Position numbers and translations under genes: made by a program. Source: Lycium barbarum (lineage: Eukaryota; Streptophyta; Magnoliopsida; Solanales; Solanaceae). From it: a stretch of 64,000 nucleotides of DNA. Positions 46,085 to 58,100 of the stretch are shown here, piece by piece. The notes under the pieces were generated by a model. It worked only from the letters and a program-made list of their open reading frames with translations. It had not been told where the DNA came from and searched no databases. The stretch covers positions 9,328,725 through 9,392,724 of the forward strand of contig NC_083344.1 of the NCBI RefSeq assembly GCF_019175385.1. The letters run 5' to 3'. Positions within the stretch are counted from its first letter, which is position 1; each line of letters opens with the position of its first letter.

Positions 46085-46441
46085 CCATAGGTGATAAAAG
46101 GAGAGCTAAATTCGAAACTAGAGAAAGCAATTCCAGAATTTAGGGTTTGCATTGTTGTTTTCTCGAAAAATCATGCTTCTTCTAGCTGGTGTCTTAAGGA
46201 ACTAGTTAAAATACTCAAGTTAAAGCAGATAATTTTGCGTATCTTATACGATGTCGATCTTCTCAAGTGCGAAAGCAAATTGGGTGTTTTGGTGAAGATT
46301 TGGGTATACAGAAAGGACGATTATTTTGGGTTTTACCAGATGTTGCTGACGGGTATCATCTCTTAGTCCTTTCTAAACGAAGTACTCCTAGAGTAGGTAT
46401 TTTGATACTATTAACTTTGACACATTGAGATTTAGTCACTT

Positions 46442-46683
46442 TTTTTTTTTTTTTTTTTTTTTTTGATTAGCGCCGGGTGTCCGAGTCTCTTTGAGCCCCG
46501 ACTAATCCCGGGGGTGCACAGGCCCTCGGCAAGGAGTTTCCCGCAAGTGCACCACGGGTAATTCAGGGTTTCCCCAGTCCGATGGCCCTCAGAAATTGTT
46601 TGCACCCAGCGGGTTTCGAACTTGAGACCTTGAAAGGGAGCACCCCAAGGCTCAAGTCAATTGCCACCAGACCAACCCCTGAG
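46442..46683 (-). mobile_element. tRNA-derived SINE, reverse orientation, 18-bp TSD
   Basis: It is the reverse complement of the SINE family at 22302-22548, with the same 'acccgg..', 'gtgcacttgcgggaaac' and B-box blocks. The T run at 46441-46464 is its A-tail. The TSD of about 18 bp (attgagat[t/c]tagtcactt) lies at 46424-46441 and 46684-46701 with one mismatch. It is inserted between the TIR and NB-ARC remnants. Confidence 0.92.
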
Positions 46684-47542
46684 ATTGAGATCTAGTCACT
46701 TAGCACTTAATAAGTACAAATTTAAAAACATAAAGTTAATTCCTTTCTTGATTATATAAGCGGGCACTTATTTTGAACCAAAATAAAAAAGCTAAGTGGA
46801 CACTTATTATGAAGAACCCGAGGGAGTATCAGTATATTCTATAGCTTCAATGTGCATATTTAAATTACTTAAATGCTTAAATAATTTAAGGTTGTTAAGA
46901 ATAATAGCTAAGAGACCTAAAGTTAAGTGCTAGGGAAAAAAACTTTAAGTGTTGGCTCTTATTGTTGAGGACGTTATTTTGTTCCTGTTATTAGTTATTA
47001 TTGTTGTTATAATGTTTCTTCTTTTGCTAACAATTTGTAGGCATGAATCTAAATTTATCGAGAATATTATAGAATAAGTCATGCCAGAGGTGAACCAAAC
47101 ACCTCTATATGTTGCTTGGTACCCAGTTGGAGTATATACTCGTGTCAAAGAAATAGAGTTGTTATCACAAAATGAATGTGTTGATGAAGTTCACATGATT
47201 GGTATATTTGGCATTGGTGGAATAGGAAAAACAACTTTGACAAAGGCAATCAAATTAATCAAAGCAAGACTCGGGTCCAAGAAGGTTCTAATTGTCCTTG
47301 ATGACGTGGACCTTAAAAGGCAATTAAAATCCTTAACAAGAGAAAGAAGTTGGTTTGGTCCGGGTAGTTTAATAATAATTACAGCCCGAGACGAACATTT
47401 GATAAATGGGCTTAGAGCAAATGATGCCAATTCGAGGCTAGAAGAAGACCAGTTGGTTGCTATTTGATTGTTAGGATCGGAAGAAATGTGAGATTTTAAG
47501 GAAAGAAGAGCTACTTCTAATCGGGAGTGCAGTACCAAGATC

Positions 47543-47712
47543 GATAGAGCAATTGATGCAATTTTCGGGTTTGGTCGACAGGGTATTTCACTAATATCTC
47601 AACTTTCTTCACGTGGAATTTCTCCAATTGTGTTTTCACATAGTCTGAAAGGAGAGGGCAATGGTGGAGGTATACTAGTTCTTGGTGAGATTTTGAATCC
47701 GAGCATCCTCAG
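47543..47712 (+). pseudogene. Aspartyl-protease exon fragment (plant A1 family)
   Basis: The + frame reads AIDAIFGFGRQGISLISQLS, then IVFSHSLKGEGNGGGILVLGEIL. This resembles the conserved middle of plant aspartic-proteinase-like proteins, where the motif normally reads GIFGFG...SVISQL...FSHCLKG..GGGILVLGE. The conserved Cys of SHCLKG is replaced by Ser here. Neither catalytic Asp region is present. It sits directly after the TNL NB-ARC fragment, so it is a transposed or captured gene piece. The 97-codon - strand frame over it is a shadow, although its KKLRDELGGKRYLL stretch resembles the pre-kinase-2 region of CC-NBS-LRR proteins. Confidence 0.7.
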
Positions 47713-48100
47713 CAAATACCTTTTCCCTCCCAATTCATCTCGGAGCTTCTTGACTATTATATTCCTGCTTTGGACCTCAACTTTCCTCTTTGTCGATGAT
47801 TCGAGGATTAGTTCAAAAAACTTTAGTTTCAGACATTTCAGGTAGACACAAACAAACTCTCTTTTCAAAGTGTTGTCTGATCTGTTCATCATTGAAAATT
47901 ATCTTAGCTACTTGAATTGAGCAAATTGAGTTGTTACCTCTCCGCACTCGTAGCGGACACCCGCATCCGAGTCCGAGCAACTTAAGTAGTTATTGGAAAA
48001 TGAATATGTAGATGAAGTTCACATGGCATTGGTGGAATAGGAAAAATAACTTTGGCAAAAGGTATCAAGAAGTCTGCGATGTTCTACAAGGAAATAAGGT

Positions 48101-48859
48101 CTGTAAATTCTTTATCTTTATCTTGATTATATTTTTTTAAAACTAATTTCATTTTTTATTTACTCCTCGTTTCTATTGTCACCCCAAGAGTTCAATACAT
48201 TTGTGCTTCTTCTCTCGTTAGTAAATTGTTTCTAGTTGTTTCTAGAAATGAGCATTTGCTAAAGTCAAACTCATACTATCAAGGGTAAAACTATCAAATC
48301 AAAATTCACCTAGTATTAATAGTACCAGTTTCAAAAAAAAAAATAAAAAAAAAATTCACCTAGTATTTAACTATTATACAAATCAATTTGCTGACCCATA
48401 GTTCTTATTAAATTTAATTAGTGTACTGGTGATAGACTATATTTCCAAGACTAGTTATTCAAATATGGTTAACTCTGTGTTCTTTTTTTCTGAATCAATT
48501 GATCATTTTCTTTTTTTGTATTCTATTTTTTTAGTTAGTTCCTTTTTTTTTTTTTTTTTTTTGAATGATGAGTTCGTATGAACTCTCTATGCTTATATCC
48601 AATTGCGGAAATTAAGCTTGCTTGAAGAAATCAGGGATAACAACTTTAGAAAAGTACGGTATAGGGATACATATGGAACAACTATGAATTATTTCTTGAA
48701 CTAGATATACGAAATATTCTATTATCAAGTTTCTGGATTCTATTTGCCCTCTTTGTTCACCTTCGTTTTTTTTTTTAAAAAAAAAAAAAAAACACTATTT
48801 CTTATTGAATGGTGTTAGCTAGTATCTGAAAGAATCTCATCTTATCTCTTTGAGAAATT
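48101..48859. other. AT-rich gap inside the TNL relic
   Basis: No gene. T/A homopolymers occur at about 48548-48562 and 48768-48792. It may be residual intron. Confidence 0.4.
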
Positions 48860-50064
48860 TTCCATTTTTTTGTTTGCCAAAGAGGATAATTAAATTGGTA
48901 GAGGTTGTTTGCAGATCTTTCTTATGGTCTGGTACTGCAGAACATTGGTTTCCTGGGCAAAAACCTGCCTCCCAAAGGCAGCAGGAGGGCAAAATGTGAT
49001 GAATATTTGTCTTTGGAACAGAGCTGAAGTAATCAAACAACTTTGGGCAATTGCTGACAAGAAGGACTGCCTCTGGATTAGGCGGGTGCACAGCTATTAT
49101 TTGAAGAATGAATCAGTGGACTCTCTCAACATCCCTGGTAATGCAACTTGGGTTATAAGAAAGATAATTGAGACTAGAAAGTTCATCCTCCAATCAACTT
49201 TCTCTTCAGGGAGCCTTTCATGCTAGGTTGGCAATTGGCATCTGATGTCAAGGGGAATAAATTGTCAATCAAGAGCATGTTGTCACCCTGCTTCCAATTC
49301 ATCCCAAAGTCCCATGGAAATCTCTCACACTACAACCAAGCATTCATCCAAGACATATATTTACTTTGTGGTTAGCAGTGCAGAGAAGCCTAGCAACAGT
49401 GGATAAATTGCTTAGATTTGGTATCCATGTGCCCCTGAATTGTGTCTTTTGCAACTCTCCAGTTGAATCATTTGACCACCTATTCTTCTCATGTTCCATC
49501 ACTAAAGCACTATGGCAGAGACTTCTACTGTGGTTGGGCTTTCAAAGAAGTATTGGTTACTGGCAGGAGGAAATACAATGGCTCTGTAGTTGGGTAAAAG
49601 AGAGAACTCGTAGAGGTGAGATCACCTGCTGTGTATTTGCTATTGTGGATGCATCTATCTGGAAAGAGAGGAATGGCATCAGGTTTCAAAGAAGCGTTTA
49701 TCGGTGTGACAGGCTGTGCAGGGAGATACATATCCACGTACAAGGCAGAATACTCTCAAAGTCGCAGGCTCCTTCGGCTCTTCTGAACACCATGCCCTGA
49801 AGTCTGCTGTTTTTTTTTTTTTTTTTCTGCTTGTATTGTTATTCTTATGCTCTCTGTAACCTCGTGTTGAGAGGGACCTGTTTACCCTCCATTTCTTTCT
49901 TCTAGTCTGTTAGTTACTTGTTGCTTTTGATAGGTATAGTATTGTTATCTAGATCTGTAGTTAGGCTCCTTGTAAGTTGAGTCTTGGTCTTCATTTTTGA
50001 GAAACAGGTGGTAACTATTGCTTTGGAATTAATAAAATCCTTTTATTTACCCAAAAAAAAAAAA
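48860..50064 (+). mobile_element. 5'-truncated LINE with zf-RVT domain
   Basis: The + strand reading gives LPKRIIKLVEVVCRSFLWSG at about 48878, then after a frame change CLPKAAGGQNVMNICLWNRA, KQLWAIADKKDCLWIRRVHS. The zf-RVT domain follows at 49366-49800 with CVFCNSPVESFDHLFFSC and ASIWKERNGIRF. A 3'UTR of about 250 bp ends in an A run (50053-50064). The RT core and endonuclease are missing. It lies inside the TNL relic between the NB-ARC and LRR pieces. Confidence 0.88.
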
Positions 50065-50960
50065 TTAATTCTGTTTGTTTGACCTTCTATTTGTATATAG
50101 CATTTCTCTCCCTAATTTTCTGGGACTTAAACATGGTCTTAAGGCACTTCTCGTTTTACTGAATTACAGGGTTCCAAAAAAGGTAGAAGCACCAAAGGTA
50201 GATCCATGGGCGTTAAAACGTGCGAACTTGAGGGCCAAAGAATTTAAGAAAATGAAAAATCTTAGGGTGCTTATTGCTTAAAATCGACCAATTAATGGAG
50301 ATCTTGAGCTGTTGTCTAAAGTAGGCACCATCGTATTTTCCACCTGAGAAACTTGTATTTCTAAATATGCAAGGGAGTAATATGCAAGAACTTGGCTTAA
50401 CTTTGCAGGTTTGTTACTCAATGTTACAATTTCCTGTGTACTGTTATTCCAACTGACAGAAAGAAAATCTTACTTGAAACTATATTTGGTTTACTTGTAG
50501 TGTTGCAAAAGTTGAAGATGTTGGATCTCTCTGATTGCAAGCAACTCACTCCAAACTTCAATGGCTCACGAAGTCTGGAGACTTTGTTGTTCAAGGCTGA
50601 CAGAGATCCACAAGTCAATAGGAAATCTGGACAGACTAATTGATTTATGGATCTTCCGAGCAACATATGCCAGCTAAAATCCCTTAATCCCGGGACATTA
50701 GGGGCTGCTCATCTATACAAACGCTGCCAGTTGACCTTGGAGAGATGTGAAATCTACAATATCTTTTTGCACTTGATACAGGTATAAACAATGGCTTGGA
50801 TCTATTGAAATGCTACAAGATCTTGAAGTTTTGGAGGTGGAAGGTCATTATTTCCATAGCAATAATCTTGCATCTTGGTCTATTGAATTGCAGGAGTTAA
50901 ATATGTACTCCAATGTGATGGGATTCCAGATTGGTCCAACAATCAAGGAAAAATTTCATC

Positions 50961-51606
50961 TCTCTGCTTAACTATGATGTATCAAGTTTTTAGAAATGAT
51001 TGTCTCATGTGTTCGCAAGTTTGTCAACGTACGCTTTTCTAGTGGTGCGCAAGGCTTCTGCTGCTGTACTATTGCCGATATAGAGACAATGGTGTAATGC
51101 CTGCTGCACAAGTAGAACTGTCATGTGTACTCTTCAGATGTTACTTACAAGAACCTTTTGATGGCCAGATGAATTCACTATGTGCCCGTAACTCCACACA
51201 AGGGATTGTGATCCTCTGTCTTCATTTTTAAGTATCAATTTTGCAGTTGACTTAGTCATGTATATCATATTTTCTTTAGTATATTCCTGTTGTTTAAGGG
51301 TAGTAGCTATTATGAGTTATGACGGAGGTACTTGTTCATTTGGATAAGCATAGGCCACTGCAACTCTCATTTTTCGTTGTAGTCTTTTCACTCTTTGGAG
51401 TTGAAGGAAGTCGGTGATCATAAGCCTGATATTTTACTAATATTTCTTGACTCTTGTTCTTGGTGTTATTGTTACTAGTATTTCCTTTGGCAACTCCTTG
51501 ATCAACCACGAAGATGGATCATTATATATGTAATTTGATTGTTGGCTATGTCTTCACTTTTTCTTTTACGTTTTTCATTCTTTTGTTGGAGACTCATTTA
51601 GTGATC
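50961..51606. other. Intergenic downstream of TNL relic
   Basis: No gene recognised. It could include decayed 3' sequence of the TNL gene. Confidence 0.4.
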
Positions 51607-51611
51607 ATTTG

Positions 51612-54600
51612 TGTCACGCCCCGAACCATGGCCTGGACGTAACACGGCACTCGGTGCCTGACTACATGTGACCGAGCGAACCACATGACTTGCTAAATCA
51701 TCATGATGCATAACATAAGCGGAATATAACGTGAATGCATGATGAGCCTTTGTAAAACGTAATAATTCATAATACTTAATAAAGTACTTGTTTAAAACAT
51801 GAGTGAGCCAAAATGGCTATACGACTCCAAATGTCTGACATAACATAACTGACTGGTCTAGTCTATGAAACCTCTATCATGAGTCTGACTGGAAAACATA
51901 ATTACTGGGACAAGGCCCCCAGCATACCTTTACATGCAAAACTAAACAGAGAAATACAATGTTTAAACCCCGAATGAGATGGGGCTCACCGATAAGCTGG
52001 TACGAGTAAATCCTAATGATCAGAAGCGTCGTCCTGTAACTCCGTACCTGCATCGTGAAATACAGGCCCCCGGGCAATAAAAGGGGACGTCAGCACATTG
52101 AATGTACTGGTATGTAAAGCAACCGGAAGAAACAACAGGGGACACGGAATAACATGATAAGAACTGAAACTGAAAACTTGGACATGAACATGAGCATGAG
52201 TACATATACGTATACATAACATGAGTAAAACATGATAAGTAGGGAGAGCATTTCATAAACCGACATATCATATCATATCATATCACCACGTGGGTACGTG
52301 GAGTCTGGTACCTCGCCGGACCAGCAGAGCTCTTATACCTTGCCAAGGTATAAGGTAGTAATTTACCACGTGGGTACGTGGAGTCTGGTACCTCGCCGGA
52401 CCAGCAGAGCCCTCATACCTTGCCTGAGGTAGTAAGGTACCTGATGGATCCATTCAGTGTAAAATTAAGGTATCGTCCTAACTGGGCGGAGCGATCCTTG
52501 TCCTATGGTGGCTACATAGTTTCAGGCTATCTGAGCCTTCTCGGTAATTCGTGCAACTCCCAAAAACATGAACATAATATAATTGGCTAAGAAGCCCATG
52601 ATTTTCGTGAATTAACTTGTAATCATGATTCCACGAAATAACTTGTAACATGGTTTCGTGAATTAACTTGTACTTGTCTTGTAATCATGATTTCACGAAA
52701 TAACTTGTAAACATGGTTTCATGCAATAATCTTGTAAACACGGTTTCATGAAATAATCTTGTAAACACGGTTTCATGAAATAATCTTGTAAACATGGTTT
52801 CATGAAATAACTTGTCATAGTCTTGCAAACATGTTCTTGATTCATGAGTAATAAGAATATTTCGAAATCATATATATAATTGACTTGAAAACATGCTTAT
52901 AACTTGCAAAATAAACTCATGCAGTTTCATATGAACATAATGAGAACACATGAGGAAGAATTCATGATTCATGGATTAAGCTAGGATTCCTAATATCAAT
53001 AACGGAAGATTAGGAATACAACAACGAACATAGATACGAAATTCGTATACATACATACATGATTACGGGCTACCAATATGTTGGATTTAATGCCCTAGGA
53101 TTTGAACTTCATAGATTTTACGAAACGGATCATGGGGAAGAACGTAGAGATTCCCACATGTGGATGGAAGTTCTACATACCTTAACCTCCCGCTTTTGAG
53201 CGTCTTTCAATCCCTTCAACTTCAATCTATAGCAATATAAGTCATAGGGATTCTATATTAGCAACCATATCCATGTTTTGTTCATCTAAGCATTTTATCA
53301 AACACTTAATAGGCTTGAAGCTTTATAACCCTCATTAATGGTGTTTTCTTCACCAAATCCCCATCCTTTTACTTCTAGCTAATTCTACAATCCCATTAGA
53401 TGTAATTAACATCATTTTTCATCAACCATATGGATACAACAATCCCAAGTCAACAATCCAACAATTCTAGCATAATTCATATAATCATCTTCAACAAACC
53501 CAATTATTATTCTCCCAAGAATTCATCAATTCACAACTATAAGTGATTAGGGAGTAGAAATATTACCTTTTTGGGTAGTCACCACGAAATCAACACCCCA
53601 AGTCCGATCTTTGGCTTAAAATGACGACCACAACTTGTACTACAAATTATCCTTCATGAGCTTTGGGATTTGGGGCCTTAAAATTGGTTGATTTTCTCCT
53701 TCTTCTCTCTAGATTCCATTCTCTCTCACTTCCTCTCTCTAAAATCTGAATTTTGGAGAAAAAGTGGGCTGCTAGGGTTTTATTTTCTATATATACCAAT
53801 GGGAAAATGGGTTGACCCAACTTGAAAACGGGTTGGGACCTTTCTGTCTTAAAACGTCCATATTTCCCTATCCCGATGTCGCCTGTGAACCCACGACATA
53901 TGGTTGGAAAGGTATTTCAATTATCTACAACTTTCATTCTTTGAGTTTTCCCAAATTCTCAACTTACGATGGGGTTATGGCCTCCCGAAGTCAGGTGACC
54001 CGAAACTCAATTGCGGACCAAAACACGCCCATGTTACGGTCCCGTAACACAAGGGACGGACCGTAACGTGGCGTCGTACCCTGATGAAAATTTCCAGAAA
54101 GTTTCTGGAAATTTTCCCTGTGTTACGGTCCGATGTTACGGTCCGTAACACAAGGTACGGCCCGTAACACAAGGGACGGACCGTATCCTGGGACCGTATC
54201 GTGAACGAAATTTCCAGTGAGGTTCTGGAAATTTCGTCTGTGTTACGGCTCACTATTACGGCCCGTAACACAAAGGACGGACCGTATCTTGGGACCGTAT
54301 CTTGATGAAAATTTCCAGTGAGGTTCTGGAAATTTCGTCTGTGTTACGGCTCACTGTTACGGCCCGTAACACGAGTTACGGTCCGTAACTCGTCACCGTA
54401 ACGCAGACAGATTTTCCAGCGAACAGGCTTCACTCAAATGGGCATAACTCTTTGCACAGATGTCCGTTTAATCCTCATAATATACCGTTGGAAAGCTATT
54501 CAATAGGGCTACAACTTTCATCAAGGAGGTTCTTCCAGATTCGCAATGGATCAAGGAGTTATCGCTGCCCGAAATAAGCCTATCAACCATTTTTGCAAAC

Positions 54601-54676
54601 GCTCAAACCTACAGTGTTTTCACTAGACTTCTAATGATATGAGCTTAAACTTAGTTCCAAGATGCGGGGTGTTACA
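51612..54676 (-). mobile_element. Solo LTR 2, gypsy-type, 3065 bp, TSD ATTTG
   Basis: On the - strand it starts TGTAACACCCCGCATC and ends GGGGCGTGACA. The perfect TSD ATTTG is at 51607-51611 and 54677-54681. It is homologous to solo LTR 1 at both ends and at an internal 'caaagagttatg' block. It has several internal arrays: a 'ccacgtgggtacgtggagtc' duplication (52283-52430), 'aaacatggtttcatgaaataa' repeats (52610-52830) and the palindromic 'gttacggtccgtaac' array (54030-54415). There is no internal domain. Confidence 0.92.
54030..54415. repeat. Palindromic 'gttacggtccgtaac' minisatellite in solo LTR 2
   Basis: About four units of roughly 85-90 bp combine 'tgttacgg(t/c)ccgtaacaca', 'ggacggaccgta' and inverted 'ttccag...ctggaa' arms. 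It lies about 280-640 bp inside the LTR start, counted on the - strand. Confidence 0.85.
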
Positions 54677-54681
54677 ATTTG

Positions 54682-55123
54682 TATACATCCTTTTTCTTGT
54701 TCTTTACTGCAGTCATCAAATTGACTCTTATTTCAATACTATGAATACATTTCAATGAGTTTCTGAAGAGGCAAGTGCAGATATATATATACCGCTTGGA
54801 GGACCACTATTTTAAGAATATCCAAAGTTTATAAATGATTTTAAGTTTAGCTGCTTCAAAAATAAATTATACTAGCAGGTGTGGTTGCAAAAACTTCAGA
54901 TATACGTATCTGAAGTTGGACTTGCCAAAATTGTTTAGTCAAATGAATCAACATAGTGCAACTCGAACTCAAATATACAAATAAATTGGGCATTAAAAAT
55001 TATGTAGAATGGAATAATGTAAGTTAATAACTTGAAAGAATACTTTAATCTCCAATTTTTTAAACCAAATAAAAAAGGATGAAATTTTGGATTATGTTGG
55101 GTAAATTGAATTATGACCTATTT
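54682..55123. other. Intergenic gap between solo LTRs
   Basis: AT-rich; no gene or repeat recognised. Confidence 0.4.
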
Positions 55124-58100
55124 AAGGGTCAAAAATGTCACGACCCAACCCCGTGGGCCGCGACCAGTGCCCTAGCTGGGCACCTATACGTACCCGATAC
55201 CCAAATTAGCATATTATCAGAATAATAATATAATAATATTAGTGGATGCTACAGAATTTATCAGAAAAAGCAGACTTGGCACACATAGGCCGATAAGGCC
55301 ATCATAGAACAAAGTATCCCAAACATGTGTACAGAACCCACACAGATGTATCCACAGACCTCTACAGAACATATCATAATCATAAGACGGGACAGGGCCC
55401 CGTCATACCCAGAACAATATACATATCCAGATAACAGTGACAGACTGTACCAAAAGATGGGCTCTGAAGAAGAGAGCGCCCCAAAATAGCAGAAACGGGA
55501 TCCTAAACGTGTGGATCAGCAAACCTGTCGTCTGTACCTGCGCGGCATGAAAACGCAGCCCCCGAAGAAAGGGGGTCAGTACGAAATATGTACTGAATAT
55601 GTAAAGCGGAATCACAGAAGTCAAATCATAATGGTTACAGAAAATGAGTACAGAATCCAGAGTGTCAAATGCATATTTCCAAAACAGACAGAATGCGTAC
55701 AGAAACATATGTCATATCATATCATATCCGGTCCCTGCCACGAGACTCGGCAGACAGAATGTGGCCACCCTCCCGACGCTGGTGCCACTATACAGAGGAA
55801 TCAGAAAAAGGGGCGTGGCCCCGTATCATATAATGTCATATCAAAATGGCCATAACAAATCAGAACAGAATAGGCGGACATGGCACATCATACTCCACAG
55901 ACCCATGTACGCGTATACCTGCCCCCTCACATCGGGACGCGGCGAACAATGCAGAGAATTACGCTTGACAACATATCCTGGCCCGGGCTCAGTGTGGGAA
56001 ACATTGGGACATCCACGAATGGAGTAGTGAGAGACTAATGCAATTTAAAAATATCATAAATGTTTTCAAAGACTCGATGAAGCGTATCAAAGACAAACCA
56101 ATCCAATGGAGTCGGACGGAATCATAATAAATGTATTTCAGATATCATAATAAATTACAGAAGTATAACTTTCCCGAAGTCATTCCGAGTGTCAAAATAA
56201 TTTATAATATTTAACAGAATATTTAAAATAATATTCGTTAAGCGATTAGTAGGGTAATTAAAACATTTCTTTCAAAAATCGCTTAAAAAGGAAGCTTTAA
56301 CACATTAGGGGCAAAATCGTAAATAGTGGGCCCGCCTCAGAACAAATAAGGTGGCGGGCTCAAATTGTGCCCTCTAAACATATAATATCATCTACGAAGG
56401 TTATACAGACATTCTATGACTTTCTGAGTAACTTAGAGCACAATTGCATAATTTCAGAAAAAGCGTATCAAAATGGTTCAATTCTACTGAAGGAAAAACT
56501 GAAATTTTGTCTTGCGGATTCCGAGGGCCAAGAGGTCCTTCGAGGCCCGGATCCGACCCTAATACACTAAGGGCATGCCAAGGGAAGAATTGGGTTTGCT
56601 TTACATACCTTTCACGCTCCTTAAGCCTTTCCAAACTCACTTCCCGTTTCGTCGAAAAACTGCAATTGGTCAAGTTTACCAATTGTAAGCTATGAATACC
56701 AAAGTTTCAACTTAATGCATATTTGGCTACCGAAATTTCGGCAGCACTTCCCCTATACATATAGCACCCCGAGAATTCAACTCGGCTAGAAATCATCAAC
56801 AACAACCCAAACGACAACATCAATATCAACAATGAACATTAAAAACATAAATATCCTTCAACTAGTCATTTTTCTCACAAGTTGACATAATCTTCAATTC
56901 AACCCAACTTTCAACTAAGATCAATAATTTCACATTCAACAACAATCATGATCATCACCATATAGTTCTAGAAACATTTCATATCGTTTTCCTCAAGATA
57001 TACACTCGATATACATAATATACAACTTTCCGCCAAAGTCATAACTTATGCAAAACATCAAATCTTTGGCATACAACTTCATAACAAGTTTCCAACTTCC
57101 AAATTCATCAATGATCATCACTATTAGCAACCAAACAACTTCATTTCCTTAATGTCGGAAAATCATACTAAAACGACATAAGTTTCTACATTCCAATTCA
57201 ATACAAACTTATGTCATTCTAACTTCATTTACATTACAAACATCACAACAACACTTTAACACACTAAACAACTCAATTCCTTTCTATCCCAAACCATATA
57301 CACCCTACGGCCATATGCCTATTTTTTCCAATATCAACTAAATTCATCCAACTTTCAATTCCCATATGCATTTCATCACAATCACAACTAGAATATAACA
57401 TAAATTCAACACATTGTGGCTATACAATTGTGCATACCCACGGCTACACACCTACAACACCCACCCACTTTGCAAACTTCCATTTTTCCATACAATCAAC
57501 ACATTTCTATATACTACAACACAATCAAAACTTCATAACACAATAAAAAGGTAGAAATTCTTACCTTTTCTTCAAGTCTTCTTCACTTGGAGATGTGATC
57601 ACTTTGGTGATTCTAATGCTCCCCACTCCAATCCAACTATACCAAGTTACAAAGGAACCTTAACTTAGTAGGAAAACCACAAAAGAAAAATTTTAGGAGC
57701 AAGATTTTTGGTGGTGAATTTTTGCACCTCAAACCCGAAATGGTCTTCTTTTTTTTGCTCTTGTTTTGCTCTTCTTTCTCTTCTAAGTCTCTTGAACCTT
57801 CTAAGGGATATTGATCCCTTTATAATTAATTAGCACATGGAAATACTCATTAAAGCCATGGGTTGGGCCTCACTTGGCCGGCCACCCCTTAAACATTGGG
57901 CCTAAATTTTTATTTTATTTTTTTTGGGCCAACTCGGTTGGTCCCGAGTTGGGCCTAGCCCACTGATCTTTCAACCTTAAAACGTTCATAACTCCTTGTA
58001 CCGACGTCACCTGGGAACCCACGACCTATGGATGGAAAGCTAATTCAATTATCTACAACTTCTATTTCAAGGTATTTTCGAAATTCCAAACTTATAATAC

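Larger units (their letters stand above)
46085..50960 (+). pseudogene. TIR-NBS-LRR (TNL) resistance-gene relic, mosaic and interrupted
   Basis: TNLs are intracellular immune receptors. Remnants appear in the correct order on the + strand. At 46091-46366 is the second half of a TIR domain ([32 protein letters not shown]). After an intron-like gap, HESKFIENIIE and a stop come at about 47041-47072. NB-ARC at 47081-47467 has the P-loop GIFGIGGIGKTTL and kinase-2 KVLIVLDDVD, with the usual segment between them deleted. A second partial P-loop copy is at 47988-48100. At about 50169-50281 EFKKMKNLRVLIA marks the pre-LRR region. At 50500-50760 are LRR traces (LQKLKMLDLSDCKQL, LPSNICQLKSL). A SINE, a LINE and an aspartyl-protease fragment interrupt it. 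Stops, shifts and missing parts show it is not functional. Confidence 0.85.

Noticed and set aside
55403..56027. Overlapping frames of 101-127 codons
   Set aside because: They lie inside solo LTR 3, overlap each other on both strands and carry no domain.
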